From the NCBI GenBank assembly GCA_003023695.1, contig PXYW01000023.1:1-42678 (forward strand): DNA of 42,678 nt, in the 5' to 3' direction. Both the position numbers and the translations under genes were made by a program. Numbering within the stretch: position 1 is the first letter of the stretch; each line of letters starts with the position of its first letter. The notes beneath the pieces were generated by a model. That model did no database searches, had not been told where the DNA came from, and saw only the letters and a program-made list of their open reading frames with translations. This DNA is from Sulfobacillus benefaciens (GTDB taxonomy: Bacteria > Bacillota > Sulfobacillia > Sulfobacillales > Sulfobacillaceae). Positions 17,695 to 26,341 of the stretch are shown in pieces.

Positions 17695-18846
17695 TCACCG
17701 GTTTGTCTCGGCAGCGTGCAAGACAAAATCGCGAAACATCGGATGGTACAACGTATAATGGCCTCGATCCCGTTTAGTCACCAGTCCCTTGCGCACCAAT
17801 CGCGTAACCAATCCCGTGTTAATTGCCTGGTGTTGGCCCTGCACAATCGCGATCAGTGTTTTTTGTTCGCCAGATGTGGCAGCATTCCAGTCATCACTAA
17901 ACTTGCCATGTTCTAGACGCCCCAATACGGCAGGCCAAATAGCTTGCATCTGCATAGGGCCCAGACTGGTCCATTGGGCGTCTTCGGCCATTTGATAGCC
18001 ATAATGCATGGCATAAGTAATAAAATACGGATGGCCTTGGGTTTTTTCCCATAGCCATTCAACGGCGGCATCAGTGATTGTGATGGGACTTTGGATGGCT
18101 TTGAGTGGATCGCGGATCGCGTCTTGAGCATCCTCCAGTGTGAAGGCTGATAGCGGCAAATGTTCAAAAAAGCGAGTAACCGGTTCAGATACATCACGAA
18201 TCTCGCTAAAAAGGTCTGGCGGCCCAGTAATCACCAAGGCATACCGTGCTTGATAAAGATGCAAGTCTTGGAATATCGCCCTCAATAGCATGAGAGATTG
18301 ACCGTCAATCATTTGCAATAAATTCACATCATCCAGTACGATTAAGATTGCAACACCCCTGGGGTGAAACACCCGCTCCCACAGTTGTAGCAAAGACGTT
18401 CGTAAAAACTCAGCAGCACTAACTGTACTCACAGGACTTGAGGATCGCGAACGAGAAACCGTCACCCCCGGGATGCGAATTTCTAATGACCAATGAGCCA
18501 GCTCTTCCTGCAGTTGTTGGTCCCAGCCAGACAACCGAAGGGCTTCATTGCGGACCGCATCAACCAGCGCTGTGCAAAATCCCATCATCGACCCAAACCC
18601 TGTGGTACAACTCATAAAAGCCATCCCGATGGAATGCTCCGATGTCGCCTGTGTGAGATAGCGAAGCTGATGCACTAAACTGCTCTTACCAATGCCCCAT
18701 GGCCCTAAGATGGCCGCATTATAGGTACCCAAGCTATCAGGGGCAAGACTAGGAATCAGATCACGTCGAAACCATGCTTGTTCATGTTTGCGATTAGCAA
18801 ACAGTTTACCTTCGGCAGGCTGATAAGGGTTAAATGGATTTTGCAC
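17695..18846 (-). CDS. AAA ATPase with C-terminal winged-helix-like region
   Basis: 383 aa and intact, so apparently under selection inside otherwise decayed DNA. Walker A is GPWGIGKSS at 48-56. Walker B is ILIVLDDVN at 167-174, with a sensor-like ITGPP near 206-210. The layout resembles the AAA_16/Orc1-Cdc6-like and STAND NTPases. Residues about 325-372 (GEQKTLIAIV, then GLVTRLVRKGLVTKRDRGHY) look like a winged helix. The N-terminal NPFNPYQPAEGKLFANRK resembles the start of this ATPase group, which begins NPF.P..P. The start is GTG 9 nt after GGGGGG. Five 9-bp repeats lie 34-90 bp upstream. Role unknown; a DNA-binding or signalling ATPase is inferred. Confidence 0.8.
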   Translation of the reverse strand: MQNPFNPYQPAEGKLFANRKHEQAWFRRDLIPSLAPDSLGTYNAAILGPWGIGKSSLVHQLRYLTQATSEHSIGMAFMSCTTGFGSMMGFCTALVDAVRNEALRLSGWDQQLQEELAHWSLEIRIPGVTVSRSRSSSPVSTVSAAEFLRTSLLQLWERVFHPRGVAILIVLDDVNLLQMIDGQSLMLLRAIFQDLHLYQARYALVITGPPDLFSEIRDVSEPVTRFFEHLPLSAFTLEDAQDAIRDPLKAIQSPITITDAAVEWLWEKTQGHPYFITYAMHYGYQMAEDAQWTSLGPMQMQAIWPAVLGRLEHGKFSDDWNAATSGEQKTLIAIVQGQHQAINTGLVTRLVRKGLVTKRDRGHYTLYHPMFRDFVLHAAETNR

Positions 18847-18879
18847 TGAATGCTGCCCCCCCGACGAGATTAAAATGAC

Positions 18880-18936
18880 TTGCTACAATTGCTACAAAAC
18901 GCGAATACCTTGTAGTAATTGTAGCATTTGTTGCAT
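18880..18936. repeat. Five 9-bp repeats in two opposed blocks
   Basis: TTGCTACAA occurs twice in tandem (18880-18897). After a 12-bp gap come TTGTAGTAA, TTGTAGCAT and TTGTTGCAT (18910-18936), which match the reverse complement TTGTAGCAA with 1, 1 and 2 changes and sit in perfect 9-bp register. The two blocks form a near-perfect 16-bp inverted repeat. They lie 34 bp upstream of the AAA ATPase start, so they may be its operator or an iteron-like binding site. Confidence 0.8.
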
Positions 18937-19199
18937 TGCTGATCAATCTCGGGTCCAACAACGGCTGCGGATGAGGGGGATATCTGAATGCCGGACCTGA
19001 TTAAACTTTCCACCGGTTCAGGCGGCTCTGCACGGTTAGCATTCGATGGCTGCTATATCGTAAGGCTAGCGCGTTGCAAGCAGCGAATGGCTATCTTGTT
19101 TACCGCACGATTCCCCGGTGTTTTTTCGCAGACTTATTGCAATTCGGAGTACAACGCAACCGAAACACACCGCAGGCGATGGGACATTGGCACCATACC

Positions 19200-19400
19200 T
19201 CATCAGAAACATACGCCCACGCAAAGACCAGGAGCAGGCGATCCCCCGTTCCGGCGTACTCAACGTCACGGCATCCAAATGAAATCCCTCATAGTGATCA
19301 TTCTTCTGATCTTTGAAACATTCTTCCGTAGATGAGGCGGCCTGCCTCCCAGTCCCGCAATCCGGACGACACCACGAGATGCCAGGAGGAGCCGCTCAGG
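19200..19400 (-). pseudogene. Second relic of the same transposase
   Basis: About 170 bp match the C-terminal part of the transposase at 16530-16720 in the same orientation, with an internal deletion that removes the YGQRFTTEE region. Shared stretches include CGTACTCAACGTCACGGCAT and the segment encoding KIRRMITMRD. It lies on the other side of the ATPase gene. Nothing else recognisable is seen between 18940 and 19569. Confidence 0.75.
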
Positions 19401-19569
19401 AACTGGGGCACCGCACCGATAAAATTGGTAGTAGTTGGCAGGGATAAAATGGGGGATTCCCGCGCGCAATAGTTTTTCTATACAGAAACGACGGACATTA
19501 AAACTAGGGATGGGCTGGCCAGGCAGCATTATGGTAGCACCGAACGGCCGAAGCCTTAGCAGCAGACTG

Positions 19570-20826
19570 TTACAAAGTCGTGACGTCAGCCCCTAGTTGG
19601 GATAATCGCTGTGCCAAATTTTCGTATCCGCGTTCAATAACCTCCCGGCCTTCAATGATAGTTTGGCCATTGGCTCCCAGCCCTGCCAATATTAATCCTG
19701 CCCCTGCCCTAAGGTCCATCGCCGTAACCTGGGCCCCGTACAGTTCATGTCCGCCGTAAATTAACGCAACCCGTTGGTCAGCCGCAATTTGGGCACCCAT
19801 CCGTCGGAACTCTCGCGCATGCCCTAACCGATTTTCAAACACTCTCTCCGAAATCAGATGGACACCAGGTACTTTGAGCAAAAATGCCATAAACTGCGGT
19901 TGCAAATCCGTGGCAAAACCCGGGTAGGGATTGGTATGCAAAGATATCGACATACGCCGATATTGCTTTGGAGCAATAATCTCAACTGTTTCCGCATCAA
20001 CTTCTCGAACTTCCACCCCCACTTCTCGCATGCGGCCCCAAAGTCCAGGAAGATGATCCACCAGACAATTTTCCAGACGCACCTGGCCTCCCGTCAAGGC
20101 TGCGGCCAGAGCAAAACTGCCGGCCTCAATCCGATCGGGAATAATGGTATATTCGGTGCCATGCAGTGTCTCCCGACCTTCAATGCGGACATCTGATGTC
20201 CCAGCCCCGCGTATAGTGGCACCCAACGTCTCTAAAAATTGCGCTAAATCCACAATCTCTGGCTCCATTGCTGCGTTTCGAATCCGCGTCTCGCCACGGG
20301 CCAATACGGCTGCCATCATGATGTTTTCGGTTGCGCCTACCGAAGGATAGGACAAATGCACTTCGGTTCCGGTAAGCCCGACAGTCTCCAACAATAGTTG
20401 GCCGTCCTGAGTGCGGCTTTGGGCACCCAATTTCGTCAACCCATTGACATGTAGGTCGATGGGCCTATCACCAATATTGCAGCCGCCAGGTTGAAAAGCA
20501 ACAGCACGTCCCAACCGCGCCAGCAAGGGTCCTGTTACAAAAAGAGAGGCGCGCATTTGTTGCATTAATTCAGCAGGCACTACATATTGATTAATATGGC
20601 GTGGATCGATAATTAGTTGAGAGTCTTCCCACCAGACCCGTGCCCCTAGCGCCTGGAGGACTTGAATCATGACGTCAATGTCCCGAAGGCGCGGTACCCC
20701 GTCTAAGATCACGGTGTCAGACGCCAATATTGACGCCGCCATAATGGGAAGTGCCGCGTTCTTTGATCCTTTTACTCGCAGGGTTCCCTCAAGCCTTCGC
20801 CCTCCGCGTACCACAAATTGTCCCAT
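19570..20826 (-). CDS. murA: UDP-GlcNAc 1-carboxyvinyltransferase MurA
   Basis: Commits UDP-GlcNAc to peptidoglycan synthesis by adding enolpyruvate from PEP. Active-site Lys22-Asn23 lie in GSKNAALP. Cys116 in PGGCNIGDRP is the PEP-adduct cysteine that fosfomycin attacks. At 418 aa it has the full length. Start ATG at 20826 (MGQFVVRGG) is chosen over the longer frame to 20910. It overlaps the murB end by 55 bp and has GGAGGA 11 nt upstream. It is the last gene of the mur run before the inserted DNA, which starts within about 170 bp of its stop. Confidence 0.97.
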   Translation of the reverse strand: MGQFVVRGGRRLEGTLRVKGSKNAALPIMAASILASDTVILDGVPRLRDIDVMIQVLQALGARVWWEDSQLIIDPRHINQYVVPAELMQQMRASLFVTGPLLARLGRAVAFQPGGCNIGDRPIDLHVNGLTKLGAQSRTQDGQLLLETVGLTGTEVHLSYPSVGATENIMMAAVLARGETRIRNAAMEPEIVDLAQFLETLGATIRGAGTSDVRIEGRETLHGTEYTIIPDRIEAGSFALAAALTGGQVRLENCLVDHLPGLWGRMREVGVEVREVDAETVEIIAPKQYRRMSISLHTNPYPGFATDLQPQFMAFLLKVPGVHLISERVFENRLGHAREFRRMGAQIAADQRVALIYGGHELYGAQVTAMDLRAGAGLILAGLGANGQTIIEGREVIERGYENLAQRLSQLGADVTTL

Positions 20827-21755
20827 GTCGTATTGGCTCCTCCCTCTCCCGGACCAATCCAGCGCACTTCTGGCCGCAATATCACACCGGTGGCTTGATA
20901 CACCACGCAACGAATTCGGCGCATTAACCGCAAGACATCGATAGCCTTGGCCCCTCCACGATTAATGATAAAATTAGCATGCAACGATGACACTTCGGCT
21001 TCATTTTCTCGCCACCCTTTGGCACCGACGCCTTCAATGAGCCTCCCCGCAAATTCCGGCAAGGGATTTTTGAATATACTGCCGGCATTGGCTTCTCCCA
21101 CGGGTTGGCTTTTAAGACGATAGGCCATATAATGGCTCATCGTTTCGCGAATCCGAGCGGGATCTCCGGGGCTAAGCTTGAGACTTGCGTTCAATGCAAT
21201 CCAAGGAGTTTTTTGAAATCGGCTCTTGCGGTACTCGAATTCCGCTTCTGATGCAGGAATTTCCCGCACCCCGTGGAACGGATCCCATACCGTGACACGT
21301 TCGACGATAGCTACCATGGACGATCCATGGGCGCCCGCATTCATAACCAACGCCCCACCAAGAGTACCCGGGATGGAGATAGCAAACTCCAATCCGGTGA
21401 GCCCGGCGCGAGCTGCAGTGTGAGCCAGCTTGGTCAGCAGAACGCCAGACCCAGCAGATAGATATGGCGCCTCCACCCCAATCGATTTAAGACCTCGTGC
21501 GGTGGAAATCACTACGGCATCTAAACCTTGATCAGACACCAAGATATTGGTGCCTTGCCCAATGATGAAATAGGGAATATGGTGATCACGAACCCAATTA
21601 AGTGCACGCACCACAGCCGGCTGTGATTCCGGTTCAACGAAAAATCTCGCCGGGCCGCCAATCTTAAAGGACGTATGACGCCTTAAGGGTTCGTCTTGCC
21701 GCACTGATCCGATATCCAACTCGCCTAATTGGTCAATAATTTGTGAGGCATTCAC
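20772..21755 (-). CDS. murB: UDP-N-acetylenolpyruvoylglucosamine reductase MurB
   Basis: FAD/NADPH enzyme that reduces enolpyruvyl-UDP-GlcNAc to UDP-MurNAc, the step after MurA. FAD-binding features are HTSFKIGGPARFF, GQGTNILVSD and FAISIPGTLGGALVMNAGAHG. NAGSIFKNP carries the catalytic Ser, and the type II form (no extra Tyr loop) fits 327 aa. The start is GTG at 21755 after GGAGGAG. It sits between murG and murA and overlaps murA by 55 bp. Confidence 0.97.
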   Translation of the reverse strand: MNASQIIDQLGELDIGSVRQDEPLRRHTSFKIGGPARFFVEPESQPAVVRALNWVRDHHIPYFIIGQGTNILVSDQGLDAVVISTARGLKSIGVEAPYLSAGSGVLLTKLAHTAARAGLTGLEFAISIPGTLGGALVMNAGAHGSSMVAIVERVTVWDPFHGVREIPASEAEFEYRKSRFQKTPWIALNASLKLSPGDPARIRETMSHYMAYRLKSQPVGEANAGSIFKNPLPEFAGRLIEGVGAKGWRENEAEVSSLHANFIINRGGAKAIDVLRLMRRIRCVVYQATGVILRPEVRWIGPGEGGANTTWDNLWYAEGEGLREPCE

Positions 21756-21770
21756 TAGCGCCTCTCCTCC

Positions 21771-22874
21771 TCACACTCGCGCCGCTTGCAAAATGGCATC
21801 CACGACCTTGTCTTCCGCTTCGGGATCAAAAAGGCTTTGCACATTTTGACCCATTTGGCTCCTCAAATCGCTATCCACCAAAACTCGTTCCAATATCGAG
21901 GCGCCACGCCTTGGCAATTGTGGCTCCGGCACCAGGTACCCGGCTCCGCGTTTGACCAACACCTCGGCATTGCGCGTTTGATGATCCTCGGATACATTTG
22001 GTGACGGCACTAATATTGCGGGTAAGCCAAACGCCGCGCAATCAGCCACACTCATCGCTCCGGCGCGACCAAAAAATATATCCGAAGCACGTAGATACTT
22101 TTGTATCTGATAAAAATATTCGACCACCTGCACCCGGTTAGGGTCCAATCTCATTGGGTCGAGTTGCGCCTTGATCTCTTGATAATAGCGTTTCCCAGTC
22201 ATCCAAAAAATTCCCCAATTTTGTTCATCATTTAGCCGGCTTACCCATGAGAGCAAAAATTGATTCAGCGCTTTGGCACCTTGGCTGCCGCCCGTAGCCA
22301 ATATCACCACCGCATCTCTCGGCATTCCCAACTCGTCTCGAATTGTCGCTTTAGAGGCAGTCACAGAAATTGTCACTGGGTTCGCCACCACCGTCAGGGG
22401 AGCTCTAGGAGGAAAGTTGGACTTTGCCTCTTCAAAAGGTACCAAAACTTTGGTCGCATGCGTCGACAGTTTGCGGTTGGTAAAGCCCGGCCACACGTTT
22501 TGTTCTTGCAACACCAGGGGAAGATGCAATATTACGGCCGCCAGTCCAACCGGGCCGGAAACATAACCGCCAGTACCTACTACTACCGAAGGTCGATACC
22601 GTGACAGCACTATCAGCGCATCGCGAAGCCCGCGGACCGCAGCCATAGCGCCGTTTAATTTCGCTTTCCATCCCCGAACCAATAGACCCCTGGCATGAAT
22701 CGTTGCAAACGGAATCCCGGTTCTGGCCACTAAGTCCTTCTCCAAGCCATGGTCTGTTCCGATATAGAGCACCTCAAGATCAGGATTGCGTCGCCGCATG
22801 GCATCAATAATGGCCAATGCCGGATAAATATGACCTCCGGAACCGCCTCCGGTTACCACCATTTTCACTTGCAT
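21771..22874 (-). CDS. murG: Lipid II synthase MurG
   Basis: Membrane-associated GT-B transferase that adds GlcNAc to lipid I. The N-terminal Gly-rich loop is VVTGGGSGGHIYPALAI. GTGGYVSGP and LQEQNVWPGFTNRKL follow, and LATGGSQGAKALN opens the C-terminal domain. FFGRAGAMSVADCAAFGLPAILVPSP is the UDP-GlcNAc site. Start ATG at 22874 follows AGGGAG; the frame to 22925 is ignored. Product is 367 aa. It sits between ftsW and murB, where many relatives would have murC beside it. Confidence 0.97.
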   Translation of the reverse strand: MQVKMVVTGGGSGGHIYPALAIIDAMRRRNPDLEVLYIGTDHGLEKDLVARTGIPFATIHARGLLVRGWKAKLNGAMAAVRGLRDALIVLSRYRPSVVVGTGGYVSGPVGLAAVILHLPLVLQEQNVWPGFTNRKLSTHATKVLVPFEEAKSNFPPRAPLTVVANPVTISVTASKATIRDELGMPRDAVVILATGGSQGAKALNQFLLSWVSRLNDEQNWGIFWMTGKRYYQEIKAQLDPMRLDPNRVQVVEYFYQIQKYLRASDIFFGRAGAMSVADCAAFGLPAILVPSPNVSEDHQTRNAEVLVKRGAGYLVPEPQLPRRGASILERVLVDSDLRSQMGQNVQSLFDPEAEDKVVDAILQAARV

Positions 22875-22929
22875 CGCTCCCTGCTGCTTATGCCACGTTT
22901 TGGGGAACACTCCTAGCGTATGCAATTGG

Positions 22930-24027
22930 TCATATTGCGTTCCTACTAATATTCAGCAAGATGCCGACGCCAGCTAGACTCAACACCAAAGAGGAACCAC
23001 CGTAGCTAATAAACGGCAATGTAATCCCAGTCACCGGAAGAGTAGCCGTAACCACTCCAATATTGATTGCCGCTTGAATCGCAATCATCGTAGTAATGCC
23101 CGTAGCCAAAAGACTAGAAAACAGGTCGGGTGCTCGCATCGCTACACGATAGCCACGCCATGCCACTACCAAAAACAGGATTACCACTGTCATCGTGCCC
23201 AACAGTCCCAATTCTTCGCCTAATATGGCAAAAATAAAGTCGGTAAACGACTCCGGAAGAAATCCAAGCGCTTGCCGAGAGTATCCTAACCCTACGCCTA
23301 AAACTCCTCCAGAGCCGAGCGCCAACAATGCCTGAATGGTATGGAATCCTACACCTAGGGGATGCTTCCAAGGGTCAATAAACGCGAGTAGTCGCTGTCT
23401 TCGATATTGCTCCCCTAACATGGCCCAAGCCAAAACCGGGGTGCCAACGGCCGTCAGACCCAACAAGTGTTTCTTTTGCAGCCCTGCTACGAACAACATG
23501 ACGAAAAATGTTCCGGCGATGGCAATAGTAGTTCCCAGATCCGGTTCGGCCAGTACCAGTATAAAGATCAGGCTGGCAAGAAGGAGGTGGGGCACTACGC
23601 CATGCCAAAAATCATCCAACCGATCTTGATGCCGACTAAACAAGTGGGCAAACATAAAAATCATCGCCAGTTTTGCCAATTCCGAGGGTTGAATTTGCAA
23701 AGAACCCACCCCAAGCCAACGCCGAGCCCCATTGATTTCAATCCCGATATGCGGTATTAAGACAAGGACCAAAAGGGCAACGGAAACCCCATACAGTGGC
23801 AAAATAAAGCGTTTGTAGCGCCAGTAATCGATGCGCGACGCCACTGCCATCACTAAAATGCCCAGGGCCGCCCAGACCAGTTGATGTTCTAAATAGTAGT
23901 AGGGTGAGCCAAATTGGTGATATGCCGTGTCGGCACTCGCGGAAAATACTATGACTGTACCAATCGCTAATAGCGATAGCACTGCCCCAACCAGAATATA
24001 ATCTATGCGTTGTTTCGCTTGTAACAT
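22930..24027 (-). CDS. ftsW: FtsW-type SEDS peptidoglycan polymerase
   Basis: Ten-helix SEDS glycosyltransferase that polymerises lipid II with its partner PBP at the septum. Motifs include GARRWLGVGSLQIQPSELAKLAMIFMFA, LAEPDLGTT and VTGITLPFISYGGSSLV near the end. Start ATG at 24027 (MLQAKQRIDYIL) follows GGTGGGAG and leaves a short gap after mraY; the longer frame would overlap mraY. Product is 365 aa. Its place after mraY and before murG, together with two PBPs upstream, supports FtsW rather than RodA or SpoVE, though those are close relatives. Confidence 0.92.
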   Translation of the reverse strand: MLQAKQRIDYILVGAVLSLLAIGTVIVFSASADTAYHQFGSPYYYLEHQLVWAALGILVMAVASRIDYWRYKRFILPLYGVSVALLVLVLIPHIGIEINGARRWLGVGSLQIQPSELAKLAMIFMFAHLFSRHQDRLDDFWHGVVPHLLLASLIFILVLAEPDLGTTIAIAGTFFVMLFVAGLQKKHLLGLTAVGTPVLAWAMLGEQYRRQRLLAFIDPWKHPLGVGFHTIQALLALGSGGVLGVGLGYSRQALGFLPESFTDFIFAILGEELGLLGTMTVVILFLVVAWRGYRVAMRAPDLFSSLLATGITTMIAIQAAINIGVVTATLPVTGITLPFISYGGSSLVLSLAGVGILLNISRNAI

Positions 24028-24050
24028 CGCGTTTCTCCCACCCCGCAGCG

Positions 24051-24992
24051 TTACCACCAGGCCAACAATGCCCCCAAAATAGAAAACACCCAAAACACCG
24101 ATACCACGCGTTCTTCCGGCCATCCACCCAATTCAAAGTGATGGTGGATGGGACTCATGCGGAACACCCTTTTCCCAGTAAGTTTGAAGCTAATTACTTG
24201 AATAATGACTGAGAGCGTTTCCACAACGAACAAAATTCCTATTAGTGGAAGCAATAAAGTTGTCTGACTCACGATGGCCAACCCAGCCAGCGCTGCTCCC
24301 AATGCTAGTGAACCGGTGTCACCCATAAAAACGCGAGCAGGATGCACATTGTAACGTAAAAATCCCAATAACCCGGCCGCCATCGCTAACCCTACCAGGG
24401 ACACGGTGTTGTGGTGGAAAGCGACACCCCAGAATGTAAAAAACAGCATTGCGATGGCTGTGGCCCCGGCAGCTAAGCCATCCAGCCCATCAGTGATATT
24501 CACCGCATTGCCACTTCCCAAAATTGCCAATACCGATAGCGGCCCAAACCACCACTGGAGGCTGACCGTGCCCAATCCAAAAGGCAACACATAATTTTGG
24601 TCCAAATGCAACACCTGACCCACCACCCAGGTAAAAACCACGGCCAAGATGATCTGCAACAAAAGCTTTTCTCGCGCCCGAAGTCCCAACGGACGCTTTA
24701 AAGCCACTTTCAAAAAGTCATCGGCAAATCCCACCAATCCAAATCCCCAAATGAGAAATACCAGGGCCCAAGCTTCCAAACTTTGCCGATCAAAGATTGC
24801 CACGACTACCGGCAGCGGCAACAAGAATAAGATGCCCCCCATAGTGGGCGTTCCCTGCTTCTTCAAATGGGATTGAGGGCCTGCTTCTCGCACCATTTGC
24901 CCCAATTTCAGACGCGTCAACTGTGGAATTATCACGGGACCCATGCCGAAAGCGAGGGCAAATGCCACCAGCCCAGCAGCCCATAAGGTCAT
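24051..24992 (-). CDS. mraY: Phospho-MurNAc-pentapeptide translocase MraY
   Basis: Integral membrane enzyme that joins phospho-MurNAc-pentapeptide to undecaprenyl phosphate to give lipid I. Ten hydrophobic segments are visible. Motifs: GTPTMGGILFLL, the Asp pair in GFADDFLK, NAVNITDGLDGLA, and RMSPIHHHFELGGWPEERVV. Start ATG at 24992 overlaps the murF stop as ATGA. Product is 313 aa. murD, usually directly downstream, is absent; ftsW follows after about 23 bp. Confidence 0.97.
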   Translation of the reverse strand: MTLWAAGLVAFALAFGMGPVIIPQLTRLKLGQMVREAGPQSHLKKQGTPTMGGILFLLPLPVVVAIFDRQSLEAWALVFLIWGFGLVGFADDFLKVALKRPLGLRAREKLLLQIILAVVFTWVVGQVLHLDQNYVLPFGLGTVSLQWWFGPLSVLAILGSGNAVNITDGLDGLAAGATAIAMLFFTFWGVAFHHNTVSLVGLAMAAGLLGFLRYNVHPARVFMGDTGSLALGAALAGLAIVSQTTLLLPLIGILFVVETLSVIIQVISFKLTGKRVFRMSPIHHHFELGGWPEERVVSVFWVFSILGALLAWW

Positions 24993-26341
24993 TGGGGGCC
25001 ACCCCAATCCTTGAGCCAACGCACCAATTCTTCAAAGTGCATGCCTCGAGATGCCTTCAGGAAGACCACGTCATTGGGGCGTAATATGTGTTGCAGCAAG
25101 TGAAAGGCGTCCTCCAGAGTATCACAATGTTTCCCCAAGGACCCAGCGCCTTCCGCAATCTTCTGGCTACGTGAACCGATGGCGACCACCAGATCTGCAT
25201 GATCCGCGGCGTATTGTCCAACTTCAAAATGGCCTTGGGTTTCTGCAGCCCCTAGTTCCAACATGTCTCCCAAAACAGCAACCTTTCGTCCAGAAAAGCT
25301 TTTCAAGACATCAATTCCGGCCTTCATCGAAACCGGACTGGCATTATAAACGTCTTCAAGCACCGTCATTTTCCCTATAGCGATGGGATGAATGCGAGAT
25401 CGCTCTTCGTCTACATTTTCTACCCCACGAATGCCATCCGCCAAGGAAATCCCCAAAGCCTCCCCAATCAATAGAGCTGCCGCAACGTTGGCCCCATGGT
25501 GGATCCCAATCCAAGGTAAAACAACCCGCCACCGTCCTTGGTGATTTTCCAATTCAATTCGGGTATGCCCATTTTCTATTTGGGACGCAATTATACGCAA
25601 ATCACAGTCGGCATGATGACCATACCATAACACGCGATGATCCGTCCTTTTCCCCAATTCGCGCACGCGCACATCATCGTAATTGAGTACCGCTGTGCCT
25701 CCCTCTATCAATCCTTCAAGAATCTCGCCTTTGGCCGCTTGAATTTCTTCCATCGATCCCAATTGCTCTAAATGGCTAGGGCCGATGTTGCTAATGGCCG
25801 CTACCTCAGGGGGAGCAATTTTGGTGAGATATTGGATTTCTCCGCGTTGCCGCATCCCCATTTCGGCAACAAAATGGGTCATCAAGTCGGATTCGCCAAA
25901 AAACGAGAGTGGCAAACCAATCGCCGTATTGTAATTCCCATGAGATTGTCCGGTATCATAGCGAGTGCGCAACACGGCTGTGGTTAATTCCTTGAGACTG
26001 GTCTTGCCCACACTGCCTGTAATGCCCACGACGTGAATGTGGCGGGCTAAAATCATCTGGCGCATCATATCATCCATTGCCTGGAGCGGATTGTCAGTCC
26101 TCAGCAATGGCCCCCCTGACAAGCCAAAGGTCGACTCAACCATTGCCGTAGCGCCCGCCTGCCATGCGTTTTCGACAAAGTCATGCCCATGGTGCCGTGT
26201 CCCTGGCAAGGCAATAAACAAACTGTTAGGCACCGTCTGACGGCTATCGATAGTCACATTCGCAACGATTTGTGCCGGGTCGACGTGTTCCGGGGAAGCT
26301 CCGGTCCACCCTATGATTTCCCCAAAAGTCATCGTCATCAT
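24989..26341 (-). CDS. murF: UDP-MurNAc-tripeptide:D-Ala-D-Ala ligase MurF
   Basis: ATP-dependent ligase adding D-Ala-D-Ala to the muropeptide precursor. The P-loop is VGITGSVGKTSLKELT. AEMGMRQRGEIQYL, AAISNIGPSHLEQLG and VLEDVYNASPVSMKAGID are MurF hallmarks. Length 450 aa is normal. The first ATG (26341) overlaps the murE stop as ATGA, and further in-frame ATGs at 26338 and 26332 are possible. It is coupled at both ends (murE and mraY). Confidence 0.96.
   Translation of the reverse strand: MMTMTFGEIIGWTGASPEHVDPAQIVANVTIDSRQTVPNSLFIALPGTRHHGHDFVENAWQAGATAMVESTFGLSGGPLLRTDNPLQAMDDMMRQMILARHIHVVGITGSVGKTSLKELTTAVLRTRYDTGQSHGNYNTAIGLPLSFFGESDLMTHFVAEMGMRQRGEIQYLTKIAPPEVAAISNIGPSHLEQLGSMEEIQAAKGEILEGLIEGGTAVLNYDDVRVRELGKRTDHRVLWYGHHADCDLRIIASQIENGHTRIELENHQGRWRVVLPWIGIHHGANVAAALLIGEALGISLADGIRGVENVDEERSRIHPIAIGKMTVLEDVYNASPVSMKAGIDVLKSFSGRKVAVLGDMLELGAAETQGHFEVGQYAADHADLVVAIGSRSQKIAEGAGSLGKHCDTLEDAFHLLQHILRPNDVVFLKASRGMHFEELVRWLKDWGGPQ

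Noticed and set aside
18988..19335. 115-codon plus-strand frame upstream of the ATPase
   Set aside because: It runs antisense through the second transposase relic and its translation resembles nothing known.
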